Shown here: in pieces, positions 1 to 6,432 of the stretch | How positions within the stretch are numbered: position 1 is the first letter of the stretch | How the letters are laid out: every line of letters starts with the position of its first letter | Assembly (NCBI RefSeq): GCF_003049735.1 | Contig: NZ_PIRM01000011.1 | Span: 1-11,118 of the forward strand | Source of the DNA: Campylobacter concisus | Lineage (GTDB): Bacteria > Campylobacterota > Campylobacteria > Campylobacterales > Campylobacteraceae | Reading direction: 5' to 3' | DNA length: 11,118 nt | Position numbers and translations under genes: made by a program | Notes under the pieces: model-generated | What the model was told of the DNA's origin: nothing | Databases searched by the model: none | The model's input: only the letters and a program-made list of their open reading frames with translations

Positions 1-267
1 TTTGCCACATTTCCTAGCTAGCTTCTTTTTATTCTCTATAAATTCAAATAGCCCAATGCTATTTAGCTTAGAGTGGATAGGCACTATCCTAGCAGAGTTT
101 CTAGTCTTTAAAGTCTTGCTCTTACCAGTTTTTACATCTATTTTTGTATTTAAACTAAAGCATACTATGTTATATTTTTCGACTATGTCATCTGTGTTTA
201 GCTGAATTATCTCATTTAGTCTCATGCCGGAGTAAGCTGCTATATGAGTCAGATATTTGGTATAAAA
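1..267 (-). pseudogene. Tyrosine recombinase (phage-type integrase), broken fragment
   Basis: Read on the minus strand, this stretch is open for 89 codons and runs off the window edge. It contains YSGMRLNEIIQLNTDDI, the classic box I region of tyrosine recombinases, where the catalytic Arg lies in the (T/S)GMR motif. It is followed by a basic stretch ending in ARIVPIHSKL, typical of the beta-hairpin region of the catalytic domain. The frame hits a TAG stop (268-270) only about 15 residues before box I, so the whole N-terminal core-binding part is missing or out of frame. The His-x-x-Arg and Tyr motifs would lie beyond the window. I call it a decayed integrase. An intact downstream continuation from an internal start (ATG within the GMR motif) would not be functional. 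It supports an integrated mobile element at this end. Confidence 0.7.
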
Positions 268-691
268 CTAGCTGCGTAGCGTCTTTTGGTGCTTACGCAA
301 GGTTTATTTTAATCCTAATAAGCCAAAAAAGATCTATCTAGTAAATGATCATATATCGTTTGGCTTGCTAAAAAATAACAAAATAAGAACTATATGATCA
401 AGGACTTGATAAGGGGCTTTGGGGAAGAGCAAATAAAACAACAATCAAATATAGTAGAAGCCAAAGAGTAGAATATAAAGTCAGGTCATGATAGTTTGGG
501 GAGGTAGGCAAGACAACCATCAGCAAAGTGTAAGGTCAAGTATCACCAAGAGTCTATATCTTTTTGATTGCTAGCATTACGGCAATATATTTGCTCTTTT
601 CTTGTCACACACTAGTCTTTTATCCTTTAATATTTAGGAACATAATACCAATATATACAAACTTTACAAGACTCATATGACCATGATAGTA
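268..691. other. Gene-free stretch with decayed coding fragments
   Basis: No intact gene is visible in these 424 bases. Short open pieces lie in different plus-strand frames. One, at 272-394, has no start codon and includes KKIYLVNDHISFG. Another, at 394-471, reads MIKDLIRGFGEEQ. A third, near 498-530, spells GEVGKTTISKV, which resembles a Walker A P-loop but is flanked by stops at 492 and 531. The switching of frames suggests relics of one or two degraded genes, possibly an ATPase, but none can be named. A small hairpin (GCGTA/TACGC arms, 274-298) sits next to the integrase break. No RNA gene or promoter is convincing here. Confidence 0.35.
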
Positions 692-1891
692 TTAATACAA
701 AAACCCAAACAGCCATAATGGTATCTTGCTTCCAACCCCTACTCCAATATCATCTGCTGCTATAAATGAATCTGGCATATCTTTTATCTGCTCAAAGCTC
801 TTTTTTGCTCCGCCTACTTCAAAGATAAATTTATTACCAATCATAAAGTCGCCACCTTTGCCCGAGTAAATTTCAGTGATATTTCCAAGCTGATTGGCAA
901 AAAATGTCTCTCTCACATTTCCTATATCAGGGCTATTTATATACATTAAATTTGTATTTTCAATGTAAATTTTATCCGCCTTATCCATATTTTTTATAGC
1001 TAGCTCATTTTTCATTAAAAGCCTTATAAGCCCGGCACTATCAAGCATAGCAAGATACTCTTTTAGGGTTCTATCGTCTCTTATATCAACAAGCGATTTT
1101 AGGCTCGAGTAGTTTGGCTGATATGGGACGTTCGTGCTTATAGCATGAGTTAATATCTTTAGCTTTCTTGCCGTATTGCCGTTTAAATTTGGATATATAC
1201 TTAAAAGATCGCTATCTATCGTAGCTTCTATACTTTGTTTAAGGGTCTGATAAAAGGCGGTATCATTTGGCATATCATTATAGTACGGATAGTAACCCAC
1301 CTTTAGATACTCTCTAAAAAGCTTAATAACTGCTAGATCTTTTTGTTTTAAAGTATTAATGATATCAACAGCCATCTCCTGATGGCTTGCGAGCAAATCT
1401 TTAAGCTCAACCGCTTCTAAATTTATACCATACCTTAGCCCTAGATACTCCCTAAAACTCATGCCGTTCATCTTATATACGATCGCTCTTCTGCTTAGAT
1501 CATGAGAGCTTTTTAGTACTTCAAGAGCAGATGAACCAGTAGCTACTATATTTAACTCTTTAAAATTATCATAGGCAAATTTTAATACAGCAGATATATC
1601 TTTACTCTTATGAATTTCATCCAGATATAGATGTTTTCCGCCATTTAATACAAATTCTCTTATGATTGAGGTTATATCATTTGATATCTCTATGTCATCT
1701 AGGCTTAGGTAAAGACTATCTTTGTTTTTACTGGCAAGTTGAGCTAACGTAGTTGTTTTACCTATCCCTCTTTGTCCCAGGATAACGATAAGCCTATGAG
1801 ATAAGTCTTTGGAGTCTATAAAATATCTTTTAAATTTATGGTTATTTAACCTTATAAGGTCATTGCTCTTTAAAAAAAGTTGATCTAGCAT
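692..1891 (-). CDS. AAA family ATPase with C-terminal PD-(D/E)XK-like domain (AAA_14/DUF4143 type)
   Basis: The predicted protein has 399 residues. I chose the internal ATG at 1891 because AAAGGG lies 7 bases upstream and a TATAAT box lies just before it. The longer in-frame start at 1984 would put the promoter inside the coding region. Visible motifs are Walker A GQRGIGKT (residues 39-46), Walker B LYLDEIH (88-94), a sensor-1-like VATGSSA (116-122) and the family-typical RRAIVYKMNGMSFREYL (134-150). Near the end, GDFMI...FIFEVGGAKK resembles a PD-(D/E)XK nuclease-like core, and the final IPLWLFGFLY is the usual tail of this family. Such ATPases are widespread, often singletons in accessory regions, and their role is not settled. 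It is monocistronic and faces away from the core module, so it is probably an independent gene. It appears intact. Confidence 0.85.
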   Translation of the reverse strand: MLDQLFLKSNDLIRLNNHKFKRYFIDSKDLSHRLIVILGQRGIGKTTTLAQLASKNKDSLYLSLDDIEISNDITSIIREFVLNGGKHLYLDEIHKSKDISAVLKFAYDNFKELNIVATGSSALEVLKSSHDLSRRAIVYKMNGMSFREYLGLRYGINLEAVELKDLLASHQEMAVDIINTLKQKDLAVIKLFREYLKVGYYPYYNDMPNDTAFYQTLKQSIEATIDSDLLSIYPNLNGNTARKLKILTHAISTNVPYQPNYSSLKSLVDIRDDRTLKEYLAMLDSAGLIRLLMKNELAIKNMDKADKIYIENTNLMYINSPDIGNVRETFFANQLGNITEIYSGKGGDFMIGNKFIFEVGGAKKSFEQIKDMPDSFIAADDIGVGVGSKIPLWLFGFLY

Positions 1892-1909
1892 AGCATATCC
1901 CTTTATTAT

Positions 1910-1930
1910 GTAATGCAATACAATTATATC
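1910..1930 (-). promoter_or_regulatory. Promoter of the AAA ATPase gene
   Basis: On the minus strand a perfect TATAAT hexamer lies at 1928-1923 in the context TATGATATAAT. A transcript would begin near 1916 and give a leader of roughly 25 bases before the ATG at 1891. No convincing -35 hexamer is seen, as is usual for Campylobacter sigma-70 promoters. The inverted-repeat operator of the core module is absent here, so this gene is probably outside that regulon. Confidence 0.6.
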
Positions 1931-2116
1931 ATAAAAATATATGTAATAAAATACAGATAAGATTATTTTTTTAAGTAAAAGCACATTTTATTACAAATGA
2001 CTATATACATTTTTTATGGAAGAAAGCAACCTTACTAATAGTGCTATTGGGTTCTTTTTAAAATTTAAGTTCCCTAATATTAAAGTATTACTTTTAATAC
2101 CCACCTTTTTCTCATT

Positions 2117-2171
2117 GATAAAAAATTTATCTCTTTAACTAGATCCTTTAGAATTTAGTGAGTTGCCAGTT
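2117..2171 (-). repeat. Left copy of an imperfect direct repeat (decayed gene end)
   Basis: These bases match 11062-11115 at the other end of the window in the same orientation. The core AACTAGATCCTTTAGAATTT (2137-2156) is identical over 20 bases, and the flanks match with scattered substitutions and one indel. Translated on the minus strand, the copy reads LATH-stop-ILKDLVKEINF, against VTPKILKDLVEEVNF in the right copy. It is thus a degraded version of the same gene end, carrying an in-frame stop. Confidence 0.65.
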
Positions 2172-2325
2172 TTTGTAGGTTTTTGAAAACTTCAAGAGCC
2201 TATTCGTGAAAGCATATATGTGAAAAAAGATTGTCTCCTAGTTCATATACTCGCCCAAATATCTCAGCATTTTTGTTTTTTGCATGAGCTTAATATGGTA
2301 GCCACACCAGCTATACCGTTTTTAG

Positions 2326-2639
2326 ACCCAATGCGCATATAATGGAATACGATTCGTTAAACGACAAATTAGCCAAGTTGCAAACGCAATTAACAAACAA
2401 CACAAACTCTTTATCTCAAGAATTAGAGAATGTACAAATACAGTTAACAAACTTGCAGAAAGAATCCAAGAATCAGACATTTATTCAAGAGAAATTGTGA
2501 CACAACTAGAGAATTTGAAGAAGTCGCTAGAAAGCATGTATTAAGTCGTATTCCCGAAGATATAAAAATAGACTCAAGTAAGATAAAAAGGAAGGATATC
2601 AAAGATATCTGGGCTGGTGGTGATATGGGAATGAGTTAA
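2326..2639 (+). pseudogene. Remnant of an unidentified gene, frame-shifted
   Basis: Frame 1 is open from 2326 to 2544 with no early start codon and reads like a helical C-terminal segment (NKLAERIQESDIYSREIVTQ). Near that end the open frame shifts to frame 3, which is coding-like to the stop at 2637-2639 (SRIPEDIKIDSSKIKRKD, then AGGDMGMS). A 52-codon ORF in frame 2 (2342-2500) begins with ATG and looks like a Leu/Gln-rich coiled coil, but it has no ribosome binding site. I infer a decayed gene. The family is not recognised, and one of the short frames could still be expressed. Confidence 0.3.
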
Positions 2640-2659
2640 TTGCCCAGATACTACCTGTG

Positions 2660-2691
2660 TGACATAACCTGTCGCTACCATATGCTAAATT
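2660..2691 (+). promoter_or_regulatory. Operator 1 and promoter of unit 1
   Basis: TGACA (2660-2664), spacer TAACC, TGTCG (2670-2674) form a near-perfect inverted repeat. Exactly 21 bases after TGACA lies TAAATT (2686-2691), preceded by TGC as an extended -10. The 16-base string TGACATAACCTGTCGC is identical to that before the gene at 10216. An extra ACCTGT at 2653-2658 directly precedes the repeat. Transcription should begin near 2698, about 20 bases before the first gene. The WYL regulator encoded at 9286 is the probable ligand (inference). Confidence 0.75.
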
Positions 2692-2720
2692 TCCGTCGTA
2701 TTTAAATCAAAGGAACAAAA

Positions 2721-3428
2721 ATGCTAAGATATATTATAGGTGGAGTAGCGTTGGCAGCTACCGGATACGGACTTAAAAAATACATTGATAAATTTGATAC
2801 GCACTTATCTCTAGGTGATCAAATTCAAAGTGACGCCAAAGATCCAGATATAAAAGACAAGCACGAAATGAATTTTAAAAGCTTTACCGACGATAATTCT
2901 TTAGTTGGCAAAGCTATGGACAAAGGTTATAAATTTAATGAAACCATTAATCGTCTTTTCATATCTTTAAAAATCTTGCAAGAAAAACTATCTGGTATAG
3001 AAAATTTGCCAGAGCTAAAATCTGCTTACGCGTCTATCAGTGGCGAGAAGATTTTAAAATTTAATGAGATAGACGGTAAAAATTTTAATGAATTTTTATA
3101 TCTATTTATAGATACTAAAGAGGACTTGCAAATTTTGTACGACCTAAATTTGATGATTAATTACGCACTGGAATACATGATAGAAAGCAATATATCTAAA
3201 CTAGACGCATCTCATAACAAGAAAGTGAGCGACTATGATAAATTTAGTGAAGAACAGCAAGAAATAGTCATCGAGTTGATTGAACTAAACAATCGCCTAG
3301 TAAAAGCGCTACGAGAGTTAAGAATGGCTACGCACATGAAGGAGATCGCAACTATTTTTAAAGATACGGCAACCGCATATAAAAGATATTATGATAAGAA
3401 ATTTTTTAAGGAGGAAATTTATGAATAA
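2721..3428 (+). CDS. Membrane-anchored protein of unknown function, first gene of unit 1
   Basis: This 235-residue protein is not recognised. The start is fixed by AAAGGAA five bases upstream. It opens with a short hydrophobic glycine-rich helix (IIGGVALAATGYG, residues 5-17) followed by KKYIDK. That fits a single N-terminal membrane anchor, or a glycine-zipper insertion segment, with a positively charged cytoplasmic side. The rest is helical and charged. Near the C-terminus, FSEEQQEIVIELIELNNRLV (175-194) resembles LNDTQMQFLSELINLNNLVV in the next protein. Together with the shared N-terminal YGxKKY motif, this makes the two likely diverged paralogues. It is the first gene after operator 1, and its stop overlaps the next start by 8 bases, so translation is probably coupled. 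Confidence 0.8.
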   Translation: MLRYIIGGVALAATGYGLKKYIDKFDTHLSLGDQIQSDAKDPDIKDKHEMNFKSFTDDNSLVGKAMDKGYKFNETINRLFISLKILQEKLSGIENLPELKSAYASISGEKILKFNEIDGKNFNEFLYLFIDTKEDLQILYDLNLMINYALEYMIESNISKLDASHNKKVSDYDKFSEEQQEIVIELIELNNRLVKALRELRMATHMKEIATIFKDTATAYKRYYDKKFFKEEIYE

Positions 3429-4032
3429 GTTAGCACTAGCAGCCGTTATCGGCGCAGGAGTTTACGGAGCTAAAAAGTATTTACAAAACCACGAAAATAG
3501 ACAAAGATTTTTCTATATGCTAGACGATTCTGTAAGATTTATAAAAAAGCTCGTAAAAAAAGGCTTTGAAAAAGACGACGCGGGTAATTTTTCGGTAGAG
3601 AGCAGAGAAGTATTTTACGCTTTTGAAGCGGAAAAAAGTAAAAGCTTTGAAATATTTTTCGAATTTCAAAAAGCATTATCCGAGATAAAAGACGTAAAAG
3701 CAAACGTATCGCCGCTTAGAGCGGCACCTTTTAAAGAGGATTATTTATATTTTAATGCAAGCGAGGCGAATTTAGAGCTTTTAAAGGATTTTACGCACAC
3801 TTTATCGCAGGCGAATGAGCTTGTAAATTTTACCGTTATTAACGAAATAGCGACGTTAAACGACGATTTTAACTCGTTAAACGATACCCAAATGCAGTTT
3901 TTGTCGGAGCTTATAAATTTAAATAATCTAGTAGTAAACGCTATTTCTTGCGCAACTTTAACAAGTAACGGCGAAGAGATAAACGAACAAGCCAAAAGAG
4001 CCTTTCAAAGGCTAAAAATTAAACTAGGATAA
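3421..4032 (+). CDS. Membrane-anchored protein of unknown function, paralogue of the preceding gene
   Basis: I take the start at 3421, giving 203 residues, because a strong AAGGAGG lies 6 bases upstream. The longer frame from 3391 would begin inside the previous gene without a binding site. The N-terminus (ALAAVIGAGVYGAKKYL, residues 5-21) is a short hydrophobic glycine-containing segment ending in the YGxKKY motif of the upstream protein. The remainder is soluble-looking and helical. The segment at residues 153-173 aligns by eye with residues 174-194 of the upstream product. It overlaps the upstream stop by 8 bases and is followed 9 bases later by the small gene at 4042. Its codons are noticeably richer in CG dinucleotides than those of the flanking genes. 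No known domain is recognised. Confidence 0.8.
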   Translation: MNKLALAAVIGAGVYGAKKYLQNHENRQRFFYMLDDSVRFIKKLVKKGFEKDDAGNFSVESREVFYAFEAEKSKSFEIFFEFQKALSEIKDVKANVSPLRAAPFKEDYLYFNASEANLELLKDFTHTLSQANELVNFTVINEIATLNDDFNSLNDTQMQFLSELINLNNLVVNAISCATLTSNGEEINEQAKRAFQRLKIKLG

Positions 4033-4041
4033 GGAGCTAAA

Positions 4042-4179
4042 ATGTGGAGAACGGTTTTAGATTTATCGTTTGGCTACGCTATGTATAAAATCATTAAATT
4101 TTTAGCATTAAATCTTTATTTGCCAGCGGTGAAAGAGGGCGTAAAAAGGGCTTATAAAAAGGCAAATTCGGACGACTAA
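4042..4179 (+). CDS. Small 45-residue hydrophobic/basic protein
   Basis: The ORF starts with ATG at 4042, 5 bases after AAGGAG, and lies 9 bases downstream of the preceding stop. That spacing and ribosome binding site match the other genes of the unit, which supports translation. The product starts MWRTVLDLSFGYAMYKIIKF, continues with a short hydrophobic stretch (ALNLYLPA) and ends in a basic region with SDD at the C-terminus. It could be a membrane-peripheral small protein or a remnant of a third paralogue. The YAMYKIIKF stretch faintly recalls the YGxKKY anchor of the two upstream proteins. No family is recognised. Confidence 0.6.
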   Translation: MWRTVLDLSFGYAMYKIIKFLALNLYLPAVKEGVKRAYKKANSDD

Positions 4180-4234
4180 TTTTTAAGTTAGCCTTTGTTT
4201 AAAATGTATTAAAATAATAAAAATTTTAGGAAAA

Positions 4235-4582
4235 ATGGAGATGAAAGATCAAGAGATTAGAACACAGGTTCTAGATACAAATGTCGTTAATGACGACAAA
4301 AACTCCCAAAAATCTACAAATAATGAAACCACATCAACCCCTACAAACGCAGGTATAGCCACCGGACTCACCGAAATAAGCGGTCGTTACGGAGAGGCTG
4401 CTAAAGAATTTCTAGTCGCCTTTGATGGCGTAGATAATGCTACGGGCAAGACTCTGCATAGAAGCCTTAAGGATATAGCAAACTACAAAATAAATCCTGA
4501 ATTTGAGGAGCAAAATTTAAAGCAGCAAGCTGGATATTCGGCTGAAATTTCAAGCGTCGCAAAAAAAATGCGGAAAATATAA
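4235..4582 (+). CDS. 5' part of a frame-split glycine-zipper protein
   Basis: These 115 codons encode a polar, low-complexity N-terminus rich in Asn, Thr, Ser and Gln (residues 1-45). A helical segment follows, including GRYGEAAKEFLVAFDGVDNA and TLHRSLKDIA. The frame then runs into eight A (4561-4568) and stops 14 bases later at 4580-4582. If one base is re-read at the A run, the frame continues as VAKKNAENIINN and joins the long ORF ending at 5826, giving about 530 residues. The piece is therefore almost certainly the front of that protein. AGGA at 4228 serves the ATG at 4235 or the in-frame ATG at 4241. The 55-base gap upstream holds a possible weak -10 (TAAAAT, 4210-4215). Whether the short product is made on its own is unknown. 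Confidence 0.7.
   Translation: MEMKDQEIRTQVLDTNVVNDDKNSQKSTNNETTSTPTNAGIATGLTEISGRYGEAAKEFLVAFDGVDNATGKTLHRSLKDIANYKINPEFEEQNLKQQAGYSAEISSVAKKMRKI
4561..4568 (+). other. Run of eight A at the frame break; possible slippage site
   Basis: In the upstream frame the run reads GCA AAA AAA ATG, so it contains the heptamer A-AAA-AAA that is permissive for -1 ribosomal slippage. A -1 shift, or a ninth A in the transcript or genome, joins the 4235 frame to the 4684 frame without any other change. No Shine-Dalgarno-like stimulator just upstream and no stable stem just downstream is visible. Transcript slippage, strand variation in run length, a fixed mutation or a base-calling error all remain open. 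Confidence 0.7.
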
Positions 4583-4683
4583 TTAACAATAAACAAACAA
4601 GATATACTAGAACAGACGACATCGGTAGAGTAAATGACCAATTTGTAGACATTGTTGCTTTAGACGGTAGTGAGGCGATACAG

Positions 4684-5826
4684 ATGAAAATGGTGGGAAA
4701 TAATCCGCAAGGATGTCTAGATACGCTATCCAAGGCTGACTATGAAAAATATTTATATAGCAATAAGGTTTCTAGTATAGAAATTCCAAAAGAGTATTTT
4801 GCTGATGTGAAGATCTTGTGTGATAGTAAAATACAGAACCTAACCGAGCAAATCCAAATCATGCAAGAAAAGGGCGTAAGCCCTGAAGCTATAGAAAAAG
4901 CCAAAAAACAGCTAGAAAAATATAAGCTCATAAAAGAAAAAATTTCAGAATCAGAGCTAACCATCGGTGAGGTTCTTGAGGCTAGACAAAGTCCTGAAAA
5001 ATACACCAGGGAACAAATGATAGGAATTTCTCATAGAGCTGGCCTACAAGGAGCTGCTTTTGGTGCAGGTATAGGTGGTGCAGTCTCATTAGTAAAAAAT
5101 CTATTTGCCGTATATAAAGACGAAAAAGAATTAAAAGAGGCTTTAAAAGATACTAGCTTCGATACTCTAAAAGGAGGAATGATTGGATATGCAACCGCAT
5201 TTAGCGGCTCGTTTATAAGCGCATTTATGCAAAATCACGAAAAAGTGCTCGTAAGGACGCTTGGCAAAAGCTCGCTGCCTTCTATGATAGTTACGGTAAG
5301 CGTCGAAACTACAAAGAGTTTTTATAGCTATTTTAAAGGCGATATAGATGCGGTACAGCTAGCTCAAAATTTAGGCGAAAAAGGCACTGGACTTGCAAAT
5401 TCCGCGCTCTTTGCGGCTGCAACTCAGGCAATTATCCCTATTCCGGTAGTCGGAGCGTTGATCGGCGGTATGCTAGGCTATACGCTCAACTCCATATTTT
5501 ATCAGGGCGTTATGGATTCGCTTAAAGAAGCAAAAAATCAAAGAATAGAGCGCATGAGGATAGAGGCTGAGTGTGAGTTTCTGCTTAGCGAAATTTTAAA
5601 TTACAGAAAGGAAATGGAGGAAATCATAGAAAGATATTTTAGCGAACACCTTGGCTTTTTTAACGAGAGCTTTAATGGGCTCGATAGGGCTCTTGGACTA
5701 AATGATGCAAACGGAGTTATACTTGCGGCAAACGAGATTACTAGAAAACTCGGAAGTAAGACGCAGTTTGAAACGTTTGCCGAGTTTAAAACTTTTATGA
5801 ATAGCGAAGAAAAATTTAATCTTTAA
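4684..5826 (+). CDS. 3' part of frame-split glycine-zipper membrane-active protein
   Basis: The 380-codon ORF from the ATG at 4684 has no ribosome binding site of its own. Its frame is open back to 4567, the A run, through coding-like sequence (TRTDDIGRVNDQFVDIV), so it is best read as the continuation of the 4235 gene. Residues 45-90 are charged and probably coiled coil. Three glycine/alanine-rich hydrophobic segments follow: AGLQGAAFGAGIGGAVSLV (119-137), MIGYATAFSGSFISAF (166-181) and the region around IPIPVVGALIGGMLGYTL (251-268). Then comes a charged helical tail. Glycine-zipper segments of this kind usually mean membrane association or oligomeric insertion. Homologous full-length proteins of roughly this arrangement exist in other proteobacteria as uncharacterised proteins (my recollection). 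The next gene follows 11 bases later. Confidence 0.75.
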   Translation: MKMVGNNPQGCLDTLSKADYEKYLYSNKVSSIEIPKEYFADVKILCDSKIQNLTEQIQIMQEKGVSPEAIEKAKKQLEKYKLIKEKISESELTIGEVLEARQSPEKYTREQMIGISHRAGLQGAAFGAGIGGAVSLVKNLFAVYKDEKELKEALKDTSFDTLKGGMIGYATAFSGSFISAFMQNHEKVLVRTLGKSSLPSMIVTVSVETTKSFYSYFKGDIDAVQLAQNLGEKGTGLANSALFAAATQAIIPIPVVGALIGGMLGYTLNSIFYQGVMDSLKEAKNQRIERMRIEAECEFLLSEILNYRKEMEEIIERYFSEHLGFFNESFNGLDRALGLNDANGVILAANEITRKLGSKTQFETFAEFKTFMNSEEKFNL

Positions 5827-5837
5827 AAGGAGAAAAT

Positions 5838-6419
5838 ATGTTTGGTATGTTCAATCAAGAACTTTACAAATTTTATCAGTTGGCAATAGCCTTGCAGTTT
5901 TTAAAAATGGGCGATAAAGGGCTCGTTCAAGGCGAAAAAGATAGGTTTGTCGAATTTGCGAATAAACTTGAATTGGGTATTAAATTCGATAGCTTTGATG
6001 ATCTTGCGGTAATTGTTAAATTTAAGATAAATGAAATTAGGGCAAATGAAGATATTTTTATCGGTACGCCTTTGCAATCCATTCATAAACTTTTTGAGGC
6101 TGGAAATTTTAGTAAGCTAGAAATAGCTAACATTATCTGGACGCTCATAAATTTAGCGTATGCGGATAGAAATTTCAGCGATGACGAAAACGTAGTTATT
6201 GACGATATTGCAAAACAATACGGCATTAAAGAGGATATAGTTGAAGAGTTAAAAGACTGCGCTAAAACGCTTATTTGCCTTGAGAGTAAAAGCAAATGGA
6301 TAGAAACTACAAATAAGCCATACAAAGAGGTAAAAGCAGTAAAAGACGAAATAGAAAAAGATGAAGCCTTGGTCGCTACTATGGTAGCTAATATTATAAA
6401 CGATAGCAAAATAGCTTAA
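5838..6419 (+). CDS. TerB-like domain protein
   Basis: The 193-residue protein starts after AAAGGAG five bases upstream. Residues about 98-140 (IIWTLINLAYADRNFSDDEN, then IDDIAKQYGI) fit the TerB-like fold. In this fold an acidic loop after the AYAD motif can bind metal, and helices pack as in tellurite-resistance TerB and DnaJ-associated TerB domains. The N-terminal half is helical and may be a second, more divergent repeat (EKDRFVEFANKLEL). The C-terminus is charged. TerB-like domains are usually cytoplasmic or membrane-associated and occur in stress and phage-defence clusters. Here the gene sits between two glycine-zipper membrane proteins in one operon, which suggests that it works with them at the membrane. 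The specific partner and substrate are unknown. Confidence 0.7.
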   Translation: MFGMFNQELYKFYQLAIALQFLKMGDKGLVQGEKDRFVEFANKLELGIKFDSFDDLAVIVKFKINEIRANEDIFIGTPLQSIHKLFEAGNFSKLEIANIIWTLINLAYADRNFSDDENVVIDDIAKQYGIKEDIVEELKDCAKTLICLESKSKWIETTNKPYKEVKAVKDEIEKDEALVATMVANIINDSKIA

Positions 6420-6432
6420 TAAAGGAGATAAA

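Larger units (their letters stand above)
1985..2655. other. Gene-free stretch, relics of degraded genes
   Basis: No intact gene lies between the ATPase and the first operator. The minus-strand part (about 1985-2325) shows open pieces in shifting frames, for example one ending YKNWQLTKF with stop near 2153 and one reading ILKDLVKEINF that matches the gene at the right window edge. The plus-strand part (2326-2639) holds a second set of relics, listed separately. A perfect TATAAT at 2338-2343 has no gene behind it. Confidence 0.45.

Noticed and set aside
2..205. Plus-strand 67-codon ORF at the left edge
   Set aside because: It is antisense to the integrase fragment, whose minus-strand frame carries recognisable box I residues.
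1892..1984. N-terminal extension of the ATPase from the ATG at 1984
   Set aside because: The extension covers the TATAAT promoter and has no ribosome binding site, whereas AAAGGG stands 7 bases before the ATG at 1891.
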